The notes: generated by a model from the letters alone, not told the origin. A DNA stretch of 64,000 nt from JAIXWP01 sp041391745 (GCA_041391745.1 JAWKNK010000014.1:1-64000), one strand, 5' to 3'. Shown: positions 34,668-44,437, counted from the first letter of the stretch. Made by a program: numbers and translations.

Positions 34668-37600
34668 TTAGCGTATTACGGTGATGTTGCCTTTATCAAA
34701 AAAAGTTTGTCCTCCTGCACAAGTTACTTCGAGGTAATAAACAAACACTGCGGGATCTACCAATTTGTCTTTGTAATAGCCGTCCCATCCCTCACTCAAG
34801 CTATTGCCTTCAAATACTAACTCTCCCCATCTATCATAGATTTTGAAATTCACTTTATTCACATTATTGGCATGAACAAAGAGCTTCTCATTTCTATTGT
34901 CTTCGTTTGGCGTGAAGGCATTTGGTACATAAATACTGGGAGGACCACACACAAAATCTACAACCGTTACCCGCACAGTATCACTAACAGAACATTCTCC
35001 GTCATGAACAATCACAATGTAATCTGTAGTAGAAGAAGGACTTGAAACAGGGTTGTAAATGGTGGCATTTGACACCATTGAAGCGGGACTCCATGAATAC
35101 GTATATCCGCTTGGCTGAGCCAGCAATTGTACGGTCTGACCTTCGATGATAATATTCGGTTCTGCAAAAGCTTGCACTCCCACTTGTTCTAGATTGCTCA
35201 CAGAAACCACAACTTCATCAGTGGCCTCGCATCCTTCAGGAGTTTCTGAGGTAACCCCAAAAGTGGTCGTTGATTCTACTAACACCATCACCTCTGATGT
35301 TCCTTGACCATCCAAAATGAGATCTGCGGGATACCATACATAATCGAAATTCGGATTTGGTGATACGATATTCAAACTGACCACATCGCCTGCACAAGCA
35401 GTAAAATCGCCCTCAATGGCCGTTTGTGCTGCAACGAGGTTTATATCTACACTTGTTTGTGCCTCGCAACCATTTACCTCTGCCAAGACATAAACTGTAA
35501 CAGGATTGATAATATTAATATCAACCGAATAATCATTCGGTGAGGTATTGATAAGTGAACTGAAGTTGGGCATAAATGACCATTGCATCGCTGCATCTAT
35601 AGGCAATACAACTGCATCAAGCGTTACCCCTCCCTCTTCACAAAGCAACAAATCTGCAATAGGTTCTATGGAGACATTGGTAACTTCAACGCTTTGGAAT
35701 AGTGTGTCAACACAAGCTCCATGATGAATAAGCAAAATATAATCTGTATTGACCCCGGGAGTAAAAGTTGGATTTACATCATTGGGATCACTCAAGTACA
35801 GTGAAGGTGTCCATTGGTATGAATCACCATTTGGATTTTGCGATGGTCCTAACTCAACTAAGTCGCCATTGCACGAAACAACGCTCTCTATTGACGAAAC
35901 CGAAGGAGAAACGACTTCAATATATTTGGCAATACTATCTTGACCATTACAAGTATTAGGACTAGAAACTAGCAAAGTGATCTCATACTCACCAGGTTCG
36001 TTGAAAGTGTAATTAGGTTCAAAAGCATTTGAAGAAAATTCTCCTGCAAAATCCCACTCAAAAGACTGTCCGAACTGACTCAAATTTTGAACGGGAAAAG
36101 TTTGTCCAACGCAAACAACAGGAGGAACTATAAAATCAGCAATGGTAAGTGGTTCTTGGAAGTCAAATTTGAAAACTCCGTTATTGCAGTTGAAAGAATT
36201 ATTCGTGGCACTCACCACTGCTCCCGGTGGAAAGATTGGAAAATCATCATTGCTTCCGCACCCTGCGCAAACACTTTGATAGATAATGCCTCTCCGATCA
36301 AACCTACTTGTTCCACCATCCACGTGTTCTTGGCTAGTGAGCCCACCGAAGAATGACGCATAAACCAGAGAACTCGCATCATCCGTTATTACAAGCAAAT
36401 AAAAATCTCCACCATTGGTTGCAGTCTGAATTGCATCTGGAGTAGTTGTCATCCCAAGCGTATTATCCGTATTTGGATTGGTAGAAGTATTGGTGCTTCC
36501 TCCCCATCCACTCAAGTACACCTTTCCACAAACATCCACAGTAAAAGCTGCGGGACTCAAGTTGCATTTCCCTTCTCCAGTTCCAAACACTGTCGACCAA
36601 ATAAAGTTTTGCAAATTCGCATCAATCTTTGAAACGAGCATACCACTATTAGGCTCACTCCAGCCAGCGTTAATAACGAAATAGTCATCATCCGCCAGGG
36701 TTTGTCCATACACATGCACCAAATCCTCGCTATCTACTTCCACAAAATAAAGTTGATCATATTCGTTGGCTCCGAGGTAAGTTGCTTTCAATAAACTACC
36801 CCCATTCGCAGGCCACTTTACGATCCATCCATCACTTACTCCTCCTTGATTTGTATTGTACAATGCAGCTCCATTCATTGGAAGGTTAGAACTTGTCGTT
36901 CCGCCGCACATATACACATCTCCATCTGTATCTATGGAAACTGAATTGCCTGTGTCATCGCCAGAACCACCATAAAAAGTACTCCATACTATCGAACTTA
37001 AGTTGGGAGCCAACTTCACGAAGCACGCATCTAAGTTTCCGCCTATAATGTTTTGTGCGCCATTTACTATTGGAAAGTTGGCAGAATAAGTGCTACTCGC
37101 GATCAATATATTCCCTTCTTGATCCAAGTCGATTTCACCTCTAAACTCATCCGCATAATTGAACTTTAAGACTGAAGAAGTATTCACACCGTCATTCGAG
37201 GTACCACCAAGGAATGTAGACGCTACCAAATCCGATCCATCTTGACTAATGATTGTGACAACGATATCACTTCCATTCACATAATCCGTTCCCACTCCTT
37301 GAGGAGCGAATGCATTTCCTCCATTGAAGCTTGTGTCTAAAGCTCCAATAGTGACTGGAAATGCTGGACTACTTGTGGTACCGTAAACTAAGACTTCATC
37401 ATTCGCGTTGCAAATCAAGCTATGAGGAAGTTCATCGTTTGCACCTCCAAGAAACGTACTCCAGTGCATGAATGATCCCGAAGCGTCATATTTAGAAATG
37501 GCCATGTCCGTCCCGGGAAGATTTCCGCCATCACCACCTCCCCACATGGTTTGATACGCGCCTGTAGTTGTGGGGTAACCCTGTCCAAATGCCGAGGAAC

Positions 37601-38426
37601 CGCTGATCAAATTGCCTTCACTGTCGTAGGTGGCGGTATAACCAAAATTGTCGCTAAAGCTTCCACTATAGGTTGAAAATATCAGTATCGGATCAATAAT
37701 CAATTCTAAAGAAGTATCGTACCCATTTGGAAACTCAAAACCGAACGTTCGTTCGGTTTTCACAAATCGACATTCGACATATCGCCTTTCTCCATTTACA
37801 AATTGATAAGCGATGGGTTTAGATTCGTAGAAATTAAAAACGCTAGTTTGAATCAGAATTCTACTGTCTTCAATGCGCGCATTTTCTGCACCCTCATAAG
37901 ACCATTGTATGGCAGAAGCATCTGCTCCTGGCTTTACTATCCAATCATACTTTAAGGTTAAATCTTGATTGTAATAATGCAAATCAATGCCATTGTAATA
38001 ATCGCTCATTACAATATCGCCATAAGATCTACACCCCCCGGCATGTTTGGAAGCGTCATTACCTAAATAAAAACTATACTTGGCATGTTGGATCTTCTTA
38101 CCATAATGGTTTGAAGTGTTGTTTGACGAAATAAAGTTTTGTTTAAAAACATGTCCTTTGATTCTTGGAGTGCCTACTTCAGGAAACCTGTTGGTACCGT
38201 GAATTTCAGAAATCGCAGATAAATCAAAAAAGTGGTAGGTAAATGCCGAACGCTCAATGAACACCTTACCGTTTTCTACATCAAGTCCATATGCAACCTG
38301 TGATGGCCATTGGCCTTTGTTTTCTACCAAATCATAGTACGAATCTTCCTGAGCGATTGCAACAGTAGCATTCGCTAGAAGCACGATCAATATGGTCAAT
38401 AACTTAAGTCGCATATTTCTTTCCAA
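34668..38426 (-). CDS. Giant T9SS type B surface protein with SBBP-type propeller and PKD/Ig repeats
   Basis: A 1,252-residue exported protein. Following the signal peptide, residues about 30-235 match the DUF7948-type N-domain (ENKGQWPSQVAYGLDVENGK). Residues about 250-745 contain repeated STFLGG/STFYGG units (SBBP-type repeats) expected to form a beta-propeller. A PKD domain (FEWDFAGEFSSNAFEPNYTF region) and several Ig-like repeats follow, and the end is a type B sorting domain (YVPNAFTPNEDNRNEKLFV, YDRWGELVFEG). It is likely an adhesin displayed on the surface. The first ATG (38426) overlaps the glycosyltransferase gene by 23 bases; an ATG four codons later (38414) starts right at the signal peptide and is equally plausible. 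PorP/SprF follows immediately. Confidence 0.88.
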   Translation of the reverse strand: MERNMRLKLLTILIVLLANATVAIAQEDSYYDLVENKGQWPSQVAYGLDVENGKVFIERSAFTYHFFDLSAISEIHGTNRFPEVGTPRIKGHVFKQNFISSNNTSNHYGKKIQHAKYSFYLGNDASKHAGGCRSYGDIVMSDYYNGIDLHYYNQDLTLKYDWIVKPGADASAIQWSYEGAENARIEDSRILIQTSVFNFYESKPIAYQFVNGERRYVECRFVKTERTFGFEFPNGYDTSLELIIDPILIFSTYSGSFSDNFGYTATYDSEGNLISGSSAFGQGYPTTTGAYQTMWGGGDGGNLPGTDMAISKYDASGSFMHWSTFLGGANDELPHSLICNANDEVLVYGTTSSPAFPVTIGALDTSFNGGNAFAPQGVGTDYVNGSDIVVTIISQDGSDLVASTFLGGTSNDGVNTSSVLKFNYADEFRGEIDLDQEGNILIASSTYSANFPIVNGAQNIIGGNLDACFVKLAPNLSSIVWSTFYGGSGDDTGNSVSIDTDGDVYMCGGTTSSNLPMNGAALYNTNQGGVSDGWIVKWPANGGSLLKATYLGANEYDQLYFVEVDSEDLVHVYGQTLADDDYFVINAGWSEPNSGMLVSKIDANLQNFIWSTVFGTGEGKCNLSPAAFTVDVCGKVYLSGWGGSTNTSTNPNTDNTLGMTTTPDAIQTATNGGDFYLLVITDDASSLVYASFFGGLTSQEHVDGGTSRFDRRGIIYQSVCAGCGSNDDFPIFPPGAVVSATNNSFNCNNGVFKFDFQEPLTIADFIVPPVVCVGQTFPVQNLSQFGQSFEWDFAGEFSSNAFEPNYTFNEPGEYEITLLVSSPNTCNGQDSIAKYIEVVSPSVSSIESVVSCNGDLVELGPSQNPNGDSYQWTPSLYLSDPNDVNPTFTPGVNTDYILLIHHGACVDTLFQSVEVTNVSIEPIADLLLCEEGGVTLDAVVLPIDAAMQWSFMPNFSSLINTSPNDYSVDINIINPVTVYVLAEVNGCEAQTSVDINLVAAQTAIEGDFTACAGDVVSLNIVSPNPNFDYVWYPADLILDGQGTSEVMVLVESTTTFGVTSETPEGCEATDEVVVSVSNLEQVGVQAFAEPNIIIEGQTVQLLAQPSGYTYSWSPASMVSNATIYNPVSSPSSTTDYIVIVHDGECSVSDTVRVTVVDFVCGPPSIYVPNAFTPNEDNRNEKLFVHANNVNKVNFKIYDRWGELVFEGNSLSEGWDGYYKDKLVDPAVFVYYLEVTCAGGQTFFDKGNITVIR

Positions 38427-39618
38427 CCATGTAAAATAGTACGATACCCGTTATGACAATTAGGAAATTGGCAAAACCTAAGAACCCGCCTTCGTCAAAA
38501 ATGAGCATCCATTTTCTACCTACAATATCTGGTGAATTTACCACAAATGGAATAAAAATCAGTGTCATCAATATAGACCACCAAATGCGGGCAGAAGTTG
38601 TAATCTGCTGCAACAATAGAAAAATCATCACTAGTAATGGCCAAGACCACATGAAATGCTCCGTATCGGTATGAATAAGATTCGGAATAAGTGCCAACAC
38701 CACAGAAATTTCAAAAAATTCTGACCATGGACTTCTATTGAACCTTTTATTCCATCTATCGATAACAAAAATGGCCAGCGCTACCAATACTTGAAATGAA
38801 ATGACCAAGGACCAACTGGAATGGAAACCCATTGGACTCAGTACCCACATATTGTAAATTCCGTAAAGTGTATTCGGACTGTCAGCGAGCAGATAATTAG
38901 GATGAAAATAAAAGTCCATCCATGCTTGAAGCAACTCCGTGTTCTTTTCAACTCCCAGGAATACAATGGGTAATATCAATCCGACGGCAAAGAAAAGAAT
39001 GCTCAATAGTACGTGCTTGATTTTCCCCTTAATCAAAAAATAAATACTGATAAGAGCATACCAAGGTTGAAACAGTAATAGCACGCCATTAAGAATTGAT
39101 GCCGTTACATTTCTTCCTTTTTGCAACAAAACGAAGACACTGAAAAATCCAATATGTAGAAATACATTCAGATTCCCCAGGTGCAATTCTCTTTCGAAAT
39201 GGTCCACTAAAAACAAATTGACTAAAAGGATGAGCCAACCGAGACTTTTTGGGATCACTCCGAGGGTAATTTCTAACCAATAAATAATAAAAAGCGTGAA
39301 AACAATGAAGGAGGCTAATACTAAAAAATAATACACAGCATCAGCAAAACCATATGGAATAAATGTAAACGGAATAAATGCAACAGTGCAAATAGGAGCA
39401 TACTTATAATACCCCTCACCACCGTCCAGAGAAACTCCATAAAAATCTTGCCCATCCATGAGCATTTCTGAAGCTTTATAGTAAACTTCAAAATTTGCAA
39501 CACCACTGCGGTGATGCATTTTTTGGAGGATAAAATATCCCATGCATAACAATGAAGATATCATGATGTATCTCATTGCTATAGGTGATTGGTATATCCA
39601 CTTAAAAAAAAGTCTCAT
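38404..39618 (-). CDS. Glycosyltransferase family 87 (DUF2029) membrane protein
   Basis: A 404-residue polytopic membrane protein with about ten spans. The first periplasmic loop carries the GT87 signature: NFEVYYKASEMLMDGQDFYG and YYKYAPICTVAFIPF, where an acidic residue near the N-terminus (the DVYY/EVYY block) is thought to be catalytic. GT87 enzymes use polyprenyl-phosphate sugars to glycosylate lipids or proteins outside the cytoplasm. It overlaps the adhesin gene by 23 bases and so is translationally coupled to it; glycosylation of that adhesin is a reasonable guess. The first ATG lies within the stem of the msrA terminator, and codons 3-6 lie in its T-run; the ATG at 39576 (residue 15) may be the true start. 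Confidence 0.82.
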   Translation of the reverse strand: MRLFFKWIYQSPIAMRYIMISSLLCMGYFILQKMHHRSGVANFEVYYKASEMLMDGQDFYGVSLDGGEGYYKYAPICTVAFIPFTFIPYGFADAVYYFLVLASFIVFTLFIIYWLEITLGVIPKSLGWLILLVNLFLVDHFERELHLGNLNVFLHIGFFSVFVLLQKGRNVTASILNGVLLLFQPWYALISIYFLIKGKIKHVLLSILFFAVGLILPIVFLGVEKNTELLQAWMDFYFHPNYLLADSPNTLYGIYNMWVLSPMGFHSSWSLVISFQVLVALAIFVIDRWNKRFNRSPWSEFFEISVVLALIPNLIHTDTEHFMWSWPLLVMIFLLLQQITTSARIWWSILMTLIFIPFVVNSPDIVGRKWMLIFDEGGFLGFANFLIVITGIVLFYMVGKKYAT

Positions 39619-39647
39619 CCGCTGCTAATTTAACAGAGGATGAGACT
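39602..39647 (-). terminator. Intrinsic terminator of msrA overlapping the next gene's start codon
   Basis: AGTCTCATCC (39611-39620) pairs with GGATGAGACT (39638-39647), a perfect 10-bp stem with a 17-nt loop; on the minus strand seven T follow directly. It lies 22 bases beyond the msrA stop codon and covers the first ATG (39618) of the GT87 gene. Confidence 0.75.
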
Positions 39648-39669
39648 TAAATCTCTAATTTCCTGAATT

Positions 39670-40329
39670 CTATTTCTTTTCTTTCAACAAAGCCTCGAAT
39701 TTCTTCTTGAATTTGTCAATTTTAGGGGTGATCACCATCGCGCAGTAAGGTTGTGTGCCGTTCAGGTTATAATAATCCTGATGATAATCTTCTGCTTTGT
39801 AAAAATTGGAGAATGCGGTAATTTCTGTTACAACTGGGTTCGACCAGTTTTTACTTTCATCGGCAGCTTTTTTAGCAATCTCAGCAACTTCCTTTTGCGC
39901 CTCCGAATGATAGAATATAGCAGAGCGATACTGTGTTCCCACATCTGCACCTTGCTGGTTTAAAGTGGTGGGATCATGCGTTGCAAAAAAGACCTCCAGA
40001 AGTGTTGCAAAACTTACTTCTTTGGGATCAAAAGTGATTTGAACCACCTCTGCATGCCCTGTATTTCCGTTACAAACCTCTTTGTAGGAAGGGTTTTTAA
40101 TTGTACCTCCACTGTATCCACTTTCCACTTTTTTCACTCCTTTGATATCTTGAAATACAGCTTCAACACACCAAAAACATCCCGCGCCAAGAGTGGCTAC
40201 TTCTAAACTGTCCATTGAATTAATTTTTTCGTCATTTGCTACTGGTTGAAACGTTCCTTGCTGAGCACTACCGCAACTCGAGGCTAGAACCAGCAAGCCC
40301 GTCATCAAACCTAAAATTTTTGTGTACAT
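39670..40329 (-). CDS. msrA: Peptide-methionine (S)-S-oxide reductase MsrA, lipoprotein form
   Basis: A 219-residue MsrA, which reduces methionine-S-sulfoxide in proteins. The N-terminus is a lipoprotein signal with lipobox LASSC (Cys19), so the enzyme is predicted to be membrane-anchored outside the cytoplasm. The catalytic motif GAGCFWCVEAVF gives nucleophile Cys51 (and Cys54), followed by VESGYSGGTIKNPSYKEV, GHAEVVQITFDP and the FATHDPTT block. It would repair surface or periplasmic proteins. It lies downstream of a small membrane protein gene (30-base gap) and ends at a strong terminator. Confidence 0.95.
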   Translation of the reverse strand: MYTKILGLMTGLLVLASSCGSAQQGTFQPVANDEKINSMDSLEVATLGAGCFWCVEAVFQDIKGVKKVESGYSGGTIKNPSYKEVCNGNTGHAEVVQITFDPKEVSFATLLEVFFATHDPTTLNQQGADVGTQYRSAIFYHSEAQKEVAEIAKKAADESKNWSNPVVTEITAFSNFYKAEDYHQDYYNLNGTQPYCAMVITPKIDKFKKKFEALLKEKK

Positions 40330-40359
40330 GGTTAATTGTTTTTAATGAAACAAAAAACT

Positions 40360-40587
40360 TCAACCCATGTTTTTTTGCTCTCCTGAATCTTTTCTAAATA
40401 TTTGTTGAATCAGATAAATCGCAACCGCACTTATAAGCAGAATAATCAAAGATTGAACACTCTTCCAAAAGTACTGGCGGAGATAATTCCAATCAATTAT
40501 ATCCCAAATTCCGAGCAACGCTAATATCGTAACAGCCAAAACTAGAACTGAAAGCAATACAGCAAAAACATTTCTTGAAGTACCCAT
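40360..40587 (-). CDS. Hypothetical small membrane protein (75 aa)
   Basis: Not recognised. A 75-residue protein with two hydrophobic spans (about residues 8-29 and 44-64) joined by a Trp/Tyr-rich loop (WDIIDWNYLRQYFWKS) and ending in a charged tail (FRKDSGEQKNMG). It is encoded 30 bases upstream of msrA on the same strand and may be cotranscribed with it. It resembles generic small Bacteroidota membrane proteins; no function is suggested. Confidence 0.6.
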   Translation of the reverse strand: MGTSRNVFAVLLSVLVLAVTILALLGIWDIIDWNYLRQYFWKSVQSLIILLISAVAIYLIQQIFRKDSGEQKNMG

Positions 40588-40668
40588 AGTTTATAAATTA
40601 TGGATACAATATACGACGTTAGCTGTCATTGCGTCCTTACAATAAGTCTCAAAAAATCTGTTAAAGAA

Positions 40669-42129
40669 TTAGAAGCGGAATCTTAGGAAGCCTCCTGCTG
40701 CCGAAACGGTTGGTTGTTTTTCAGTAAAAAATGTAATGATGTCCCTAGAAGCAATACCGCATTCATATGCGCCTTGACCTATCGTGAAGGTCACTCCTGC
40801 TGGGATTTTCATATCATAGTTTCCACCTGTCAAATAACCCATAGATAAATGTACCCATCTCACCGGGCTAAATTGAGCACCAACTGCAATTGAAGCTTTT
40901 TCAAATGAACCCGGAGATTCATTAAATGAGTTTACGACGTCCACCCCTGCTTTGAATTTATCATTCAATTTAAACCCTCCACCTAATCGAATAACAGAAG
41001 GCAGCTTTGTAGTCAGGCTTTGCTCTCCTTTCCAACTAACCAAGCCTTGCCCACCCGAAAGTGCTGCAATTTGCTCATAGAAATTTAAGTTATTCAATCC
41101 AGCGTTTGCGTAGTCTGTGATTGTTATATCATTTAGCCCATAAACATTGCCATCCCACCTCATTTGGCCAATATCCGTCACTGCAGCGCTCAAAAATATT
41201 TTATCCTTAATAATGACAGTCGTTCCAATATCAACACCAAATCCACGTCCCACAGGTGTCAAATTCTTTGCATCACTCGATAAGGATGAGGGATTATTTT
41301 CAACCAAATCACCATAGTCAATATTAAAAACCGGTGATAAAGCACTGAAAGCCGAAACTTGACCGTTGTTGGCATAGAGTTCCAATAGTCCTTGACCTAT
41401 CAAATATTTCAAGCCAATACCACCAAACACTTTAAGGTTGTCTGTATTGATAATTTGCTTTCCATAAGCAAAGTTGAATTCTCTAACCCAGCTAAAACGA
41501 AAGTTTGTTCCTTGAACCAAATCGGTAATAGAACTAGGATTGATGTTGTTTATTCCTTGTATGATCAAAGCCAAACTGTCATCAGAAATATTGGGATATG
41601 CATCAATAGTATCACCCGAACTCAAAACATATTGATTAAAATAATCCGCTGTATAACCCAACCAGAGAAGGTCTGACACTTTCGGACCAAGTTGAGAATA
41701 GTAATCTACCTTATCTCGAATACTGAAAGCGAATGACCCCAATTTTTCTGTTTGAAGAGAAAATCCGGTAACCATTACATCAATATCAGCAGCGTTTGGC
41801 TCTTGACTGAACTGTATAGCATAGTCCAACTTCTCTTGCCTTGAAAGGTCCTTAAAATCACCACCAAATAGATTTTTTCTGACTTCATCCTTGGTAAGCA
41901 TCCCTGAATAAACAGAAGCTCCAAATTCCGCCAAACCCATTGCCATTCGCTTTCCTTCAAAAGGCGAAGCTATATCCAAGTTTGCCGGATTCAGCCCAAT
42001 TGATTGATAGTCGGTAGAAAACGTGGTGGCAAGCCCGTGTCCAGTGAGCGTGAAAGCAGTTTGTTCTGTTTGACCAAACAACGTTGAAACAACGATGAGT
42101 AAACAAGATATGACGGTAATTTTTTTCAT
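40669..42129 (-). CDS. DUF5723-family outer-membrane protein
   Basis: A 486-residue exported protein with a signal peptide (ISCLLIVVSTLFGQ) and alternating-strand composition typical of an outer-membrane beta-barrel, ending in an aromatic-rich FLRFRF. The N-terminal segment with SIGLNPANLDIASPFEG and MAMGLAEFGASVYSG is characteristic of DUF5723 proteins of Bacteroidota, which resemble FadL-like or PorV-like barrels. Transport or assembly function is unknown. It is the last gene of a three-gene unit, 10 bases after the pyruvyltransferase-like gene, so a role linked to a surface polymer is possible. Confidence 0.82.
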   Translation of the reverse strand: MKKITVISCLLIVVSTLFGQTEQTAFTLTGHGLATTFSTDYQSIGLNPANLDIASPFEGKRMAMGLAEFGASVYSGMLTKDEVRKNLFGGDFKDLSRQEKLDYAIQFSQEPNAADIDVMVTGFSLQTEKLGSFAFSIRDKVDYYSQLGPKVSDLLWLGYTADYFNQYVLSSGDTIDAYPNISDDSLALIIQGINNINPSSITDLVQGTNFRFSWVREFNFAYGKQIINTDNLKVFGGIGLKYLIGQGLLELYANNGQVSAFSALSPVFNIDYGDLVENNPSSLSSDAKNLTPVGRGFGVDIGTTVIIKDKIFLSAAVTDIGQMRWDGNVYGLNDITITDYANAGLNNLNFYEQIAALSGGQGLVSWKGEQSLTTKLPSVIRLGGGFKLNDKFKAGVDVVNSFNESPGSFEKASIAVGAQFSPVRWVHLSMGYLTGGNYDMKIPAGVTFTIGQGAYECGIASRDIITFFTEKQPTVSAAGGFLRFRF

Positions 42130-42139
42130 GGTCTTTTGG

Positions 42140-43291
42140 TTAAGGAAGCTGCAAGATAAACTTTTTCATTTCTTCAAAATGCACATCTATAGAAGATCGG
42201 GTCATCTTAGTGCGAGGATTTCCATGAACACACTCATACTCCAAATTCAGTAATACATCATCTACCACTTCTTGGTATGCTTCCAATTCCTTCCCCATTC
42301 CAACGGCATAGGAGAGTTTTTTCACTCCACCCATTGCTTTGTACATCAAATTCGCATCAGACCGATTGAATTTTGGTAAAGTGTAATACCCATCCAACAT
42401 CATTCCGCCCATTACTGTAACGAACCCTTTTCCACGACTATCTTCATTTATAAGGATGCTTGGAATAGACATCGATGATGCGTGAATGTGCGCATGGACG
42501 CGATACCCAATATGTACGTCACAATTTTGATATACTTCAACGAGTCTTTTTTCACTGCCAGAAATATCTTCAATGGAAATTTGATTCTTCTCAAAAAAAT
42601 CGACCATTGCTTTTTGTCCTTCTTGATCTAACTTAATACTGTGATGGAAATAAACTACTATAGCTTCTTTTCCATATTTCGATGCTAGTGCCAATATCAA
42701 TCGCTGCATCTGAGATTTCATACTAGAACTTGTCAAATATGAAACACCTAAAGAGAAGGCAATTTTGCTAATTGACTTAATACTGGAAACGTTCGAACCT
42801 ATTTTATCCAACTCGTAAAGCGCTGGACATCCGGACATCACAAAGTTCTTATAGCCTTTGTGCAATAGGACATTCAACGTATGATAATCTCTCACACTAC
42901 TCTTAAAAGGTGCTTTTTCAATACGATCCAGAAGTTTTTTGGTCGCATTTGAAAAAAGGTAGGAAGATGTATTCTGCCAATGTCCCGATTCTTCCTTATA
43001 TCCCACTCCCATAGTGAGAACAGGAACTTTTAATTCATCAAGATTTTTAACTAACGGAAAGACATTGGGATACATGCTGCCTTGAAGGGCTGGACCTCCC
43101 AATAAAATGAGGGCCTTGGAATGATTCACAACCTCAACTTGTTCTGAGGTCAACTCTTTCCAACCATCAAAATCAATAATCTCAACATCAGGTCGCAAAG
43201 CTGCAAACAACTTTTTCGCTTTGTACTTTATAAGAAAATCACCAGCATTGTTTTTTCCGCCAGTAAGTATTACGTATTGAGATTTTTGCAT
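42140..43291 (-). CDS. Polysaccharide pyruvyl transferase family protein
   Basis: A 383-residue protein of the polysaccharide pyruvyl transferase (CsaB/WcaK) family. Family features are the N-terminal glycine loop ILTGGKNNAGDFLI, the ALILLGGPALQGSMYPN segment, and the C-terminal GYRVHAHIHASSMSIPSILINEDSRGKGF block, which forms the donor site. Members transfer pyruvate from phosphoenolpyruvate as a ketal onto sugars of surface polymers; some homologues have other roles. It lacks a signal peptide, so it acts in the cytoplasm. It lies between an exported protein of unknown function (9-base gap) and a DUF5723 barrel (10-base gap), a compact operon. Confidence 0.87.
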   Translation of the reverse strand: MQKSQYVILTGGKNNAGDFLIKYKAKKLFAALRPDVEIIDFDGWKELTSEQVEVVNHSKALILLGGPALQGSMYPNVFPLVKNLDELKVPVLTMGVGYKEESGHWQNTSSYLFSNATKKLLDRIEKAPFKSSVRDYHTLNVLLHKGYKNFVMSGCPALYELDKIGSNVSSIKSISKIAFSLGVSYLTSSSMKSQMQRLILALASKYGKEAIVVYFHHSIKLDQEGQKAMVDFFEKNQISIEDISGSEKRLVEVYQNCDVHIGYRVHAHIHASSMSIPSILINEDSRGKGFVTVMGGMMLDGYYTLPKFNRSDANLMYKAMGGVKKLSYAVGMGKELEAYQEVVDDVLLNLEYECVHGNPRTKMTRSSIDVHFEEMKKFILQLP

Positions 43292-43300
43292 AAGCTCTTA

Positions 43301-44437
43301 TTAAGGCTTAGCAAAGATACTTTCTTTATATAAATATCTCTTCTGAGAGCTTTCAAAAGGTCGATAGATATAATATACCTCACCATTAAAGACTTTTATT
43401 TTCTCCACATACTTGAAATACAACCGAATCACATGGGTCATTTCTCCAGTATTTGTGGCTATTTCGAACAATTCTACATTGCCATTATGATTCGTAGTTG
43501 TGTAGAAGGTCTGATTAGAATTATCCTTTAGTATTTCTTCCGACCATTTCCCTCTCTTTTTATTCAAATGATAATCGATATTACTCGAACTCAATTCTTT
43601 CCCCACAAACGAATATCGGATTATAGCATTCGCATTATGATTGAAAACCACCCATTGGTTTCCTTGGGTAAATGCCGGATTATTTAATTCTTCAAAGTAG
43701 TATTTATCCTGAAATCCAGACATAAACGCAGCAACCACTTCCTTTTGAACGCCCGTACTCAACTCGTAATTCATGGCGACCACCTTATCCTTCGGGTGTA
43801 AATATTTGTATTCACTCATGAATAAATCTCGCCCCACTTTATCTTCAATATGAATGAGCTTTGTGTTGGAATTGGCTGCTGAGCAATGCAGGTATAAATC
43901 CATATAAGGCAGGTCTGCCGAAAACGTTGATATCATCGAATATCCAAGAATCTCTCCTATAACTGGGGCAATTTCTAAGTCAAAATCGTCTTTACTCGTC
44001 ACCTCATCAAATCGATTCGCGGCAATATCCAAATGTAAAAAAGCATGATGCGTTTCCACAAAAACACCAAAAACGGGATGATCCACCAATCCCATTACTA
44101 AATCAGGAATCATCAGGCGTGCCGTGTCTTGATCTGCTCTGACAAGCAAAAGAGAAGCACCGTTAAATAGGGTGATCTTTGAATCTTCTTGACGCTTCCA
44201 TCGTTCCTCTTTCTGGTAAGTAAGTAGAATTAAAATGGAATCTGAAACAATGAAATCTGCAACATTTAACGCTTTACTTCCCCACACCGAGTCGGGTTCG
44301 TATGGCTTAATGGTCACGGGCAGTAAATCACCTGACCAAATATTATCCGTTCCAGTGGTATCTTTTTGAGCATGCAAAACAACCGCATTGAAAATCAAAA
44401 CGGCAAACAAGAAAGTATTTGTGAGTTTTGTTTTCAT
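43301..44437 (-). CDS. Hypothetical exported protein (378 aa), possible beta-propeller
   Basis: Not recognised. A 378-residue protein with a clear signal peptide (KTKLTNTFLFAVLIFNAVVLHAQ) and no lipobox or T9SS sorting domain, so probably periplasmic or outer-membrane associated. The mature sequence is strand-rich with recurring short aromatic-hydrophobic blocks (SDSILILLTY, GVFVETHHAFLHLD, WVVFNHNANAIIRYSF, GNVELFEIATNTGEMTHVIRL), a pattern compatible with a 6-bladed propeller. It heads the operon with the pyruvyltransferase-like and DUF5723 genes. No TAnnTTTG is evident upstream; the DUF1573 terminator lies 61-89 bases before its start. Confidence 0.7.
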   Translation of the reverse strand: MKTKLTNTFLFAVLIFNAVVLHAQKDTTGTDNIWSGDLLPVTIKPYEPDSVWGSKALNVADFIVSDSILILLTYQKEERWKRQEDSKITLFNGASLLLVRADQDTARLMIPDLVMGLVDHPVFGVFVETHHAFLHLDIAANRFDEVTSKDDFDLEIAPVIGEILGYSMISTFSADLPYMDLYLHCSAANSNTKLIHIEDKVGRDLFMSEYKYLHPKDKVVAMNYELSTGVQKEVVAAFMSGFQDKYYFEELNNPAFTQGNQWVVFNHNANAIIRYSFVGKELSSSNIDYHLNKKRGKWSEEILKDNSNQTFYTTTNHNGNVELFEIATNTGEMTHVIRLYFKYVEKIKVFNGEVYYIYRPFESSQKRYLYKESIFAKP

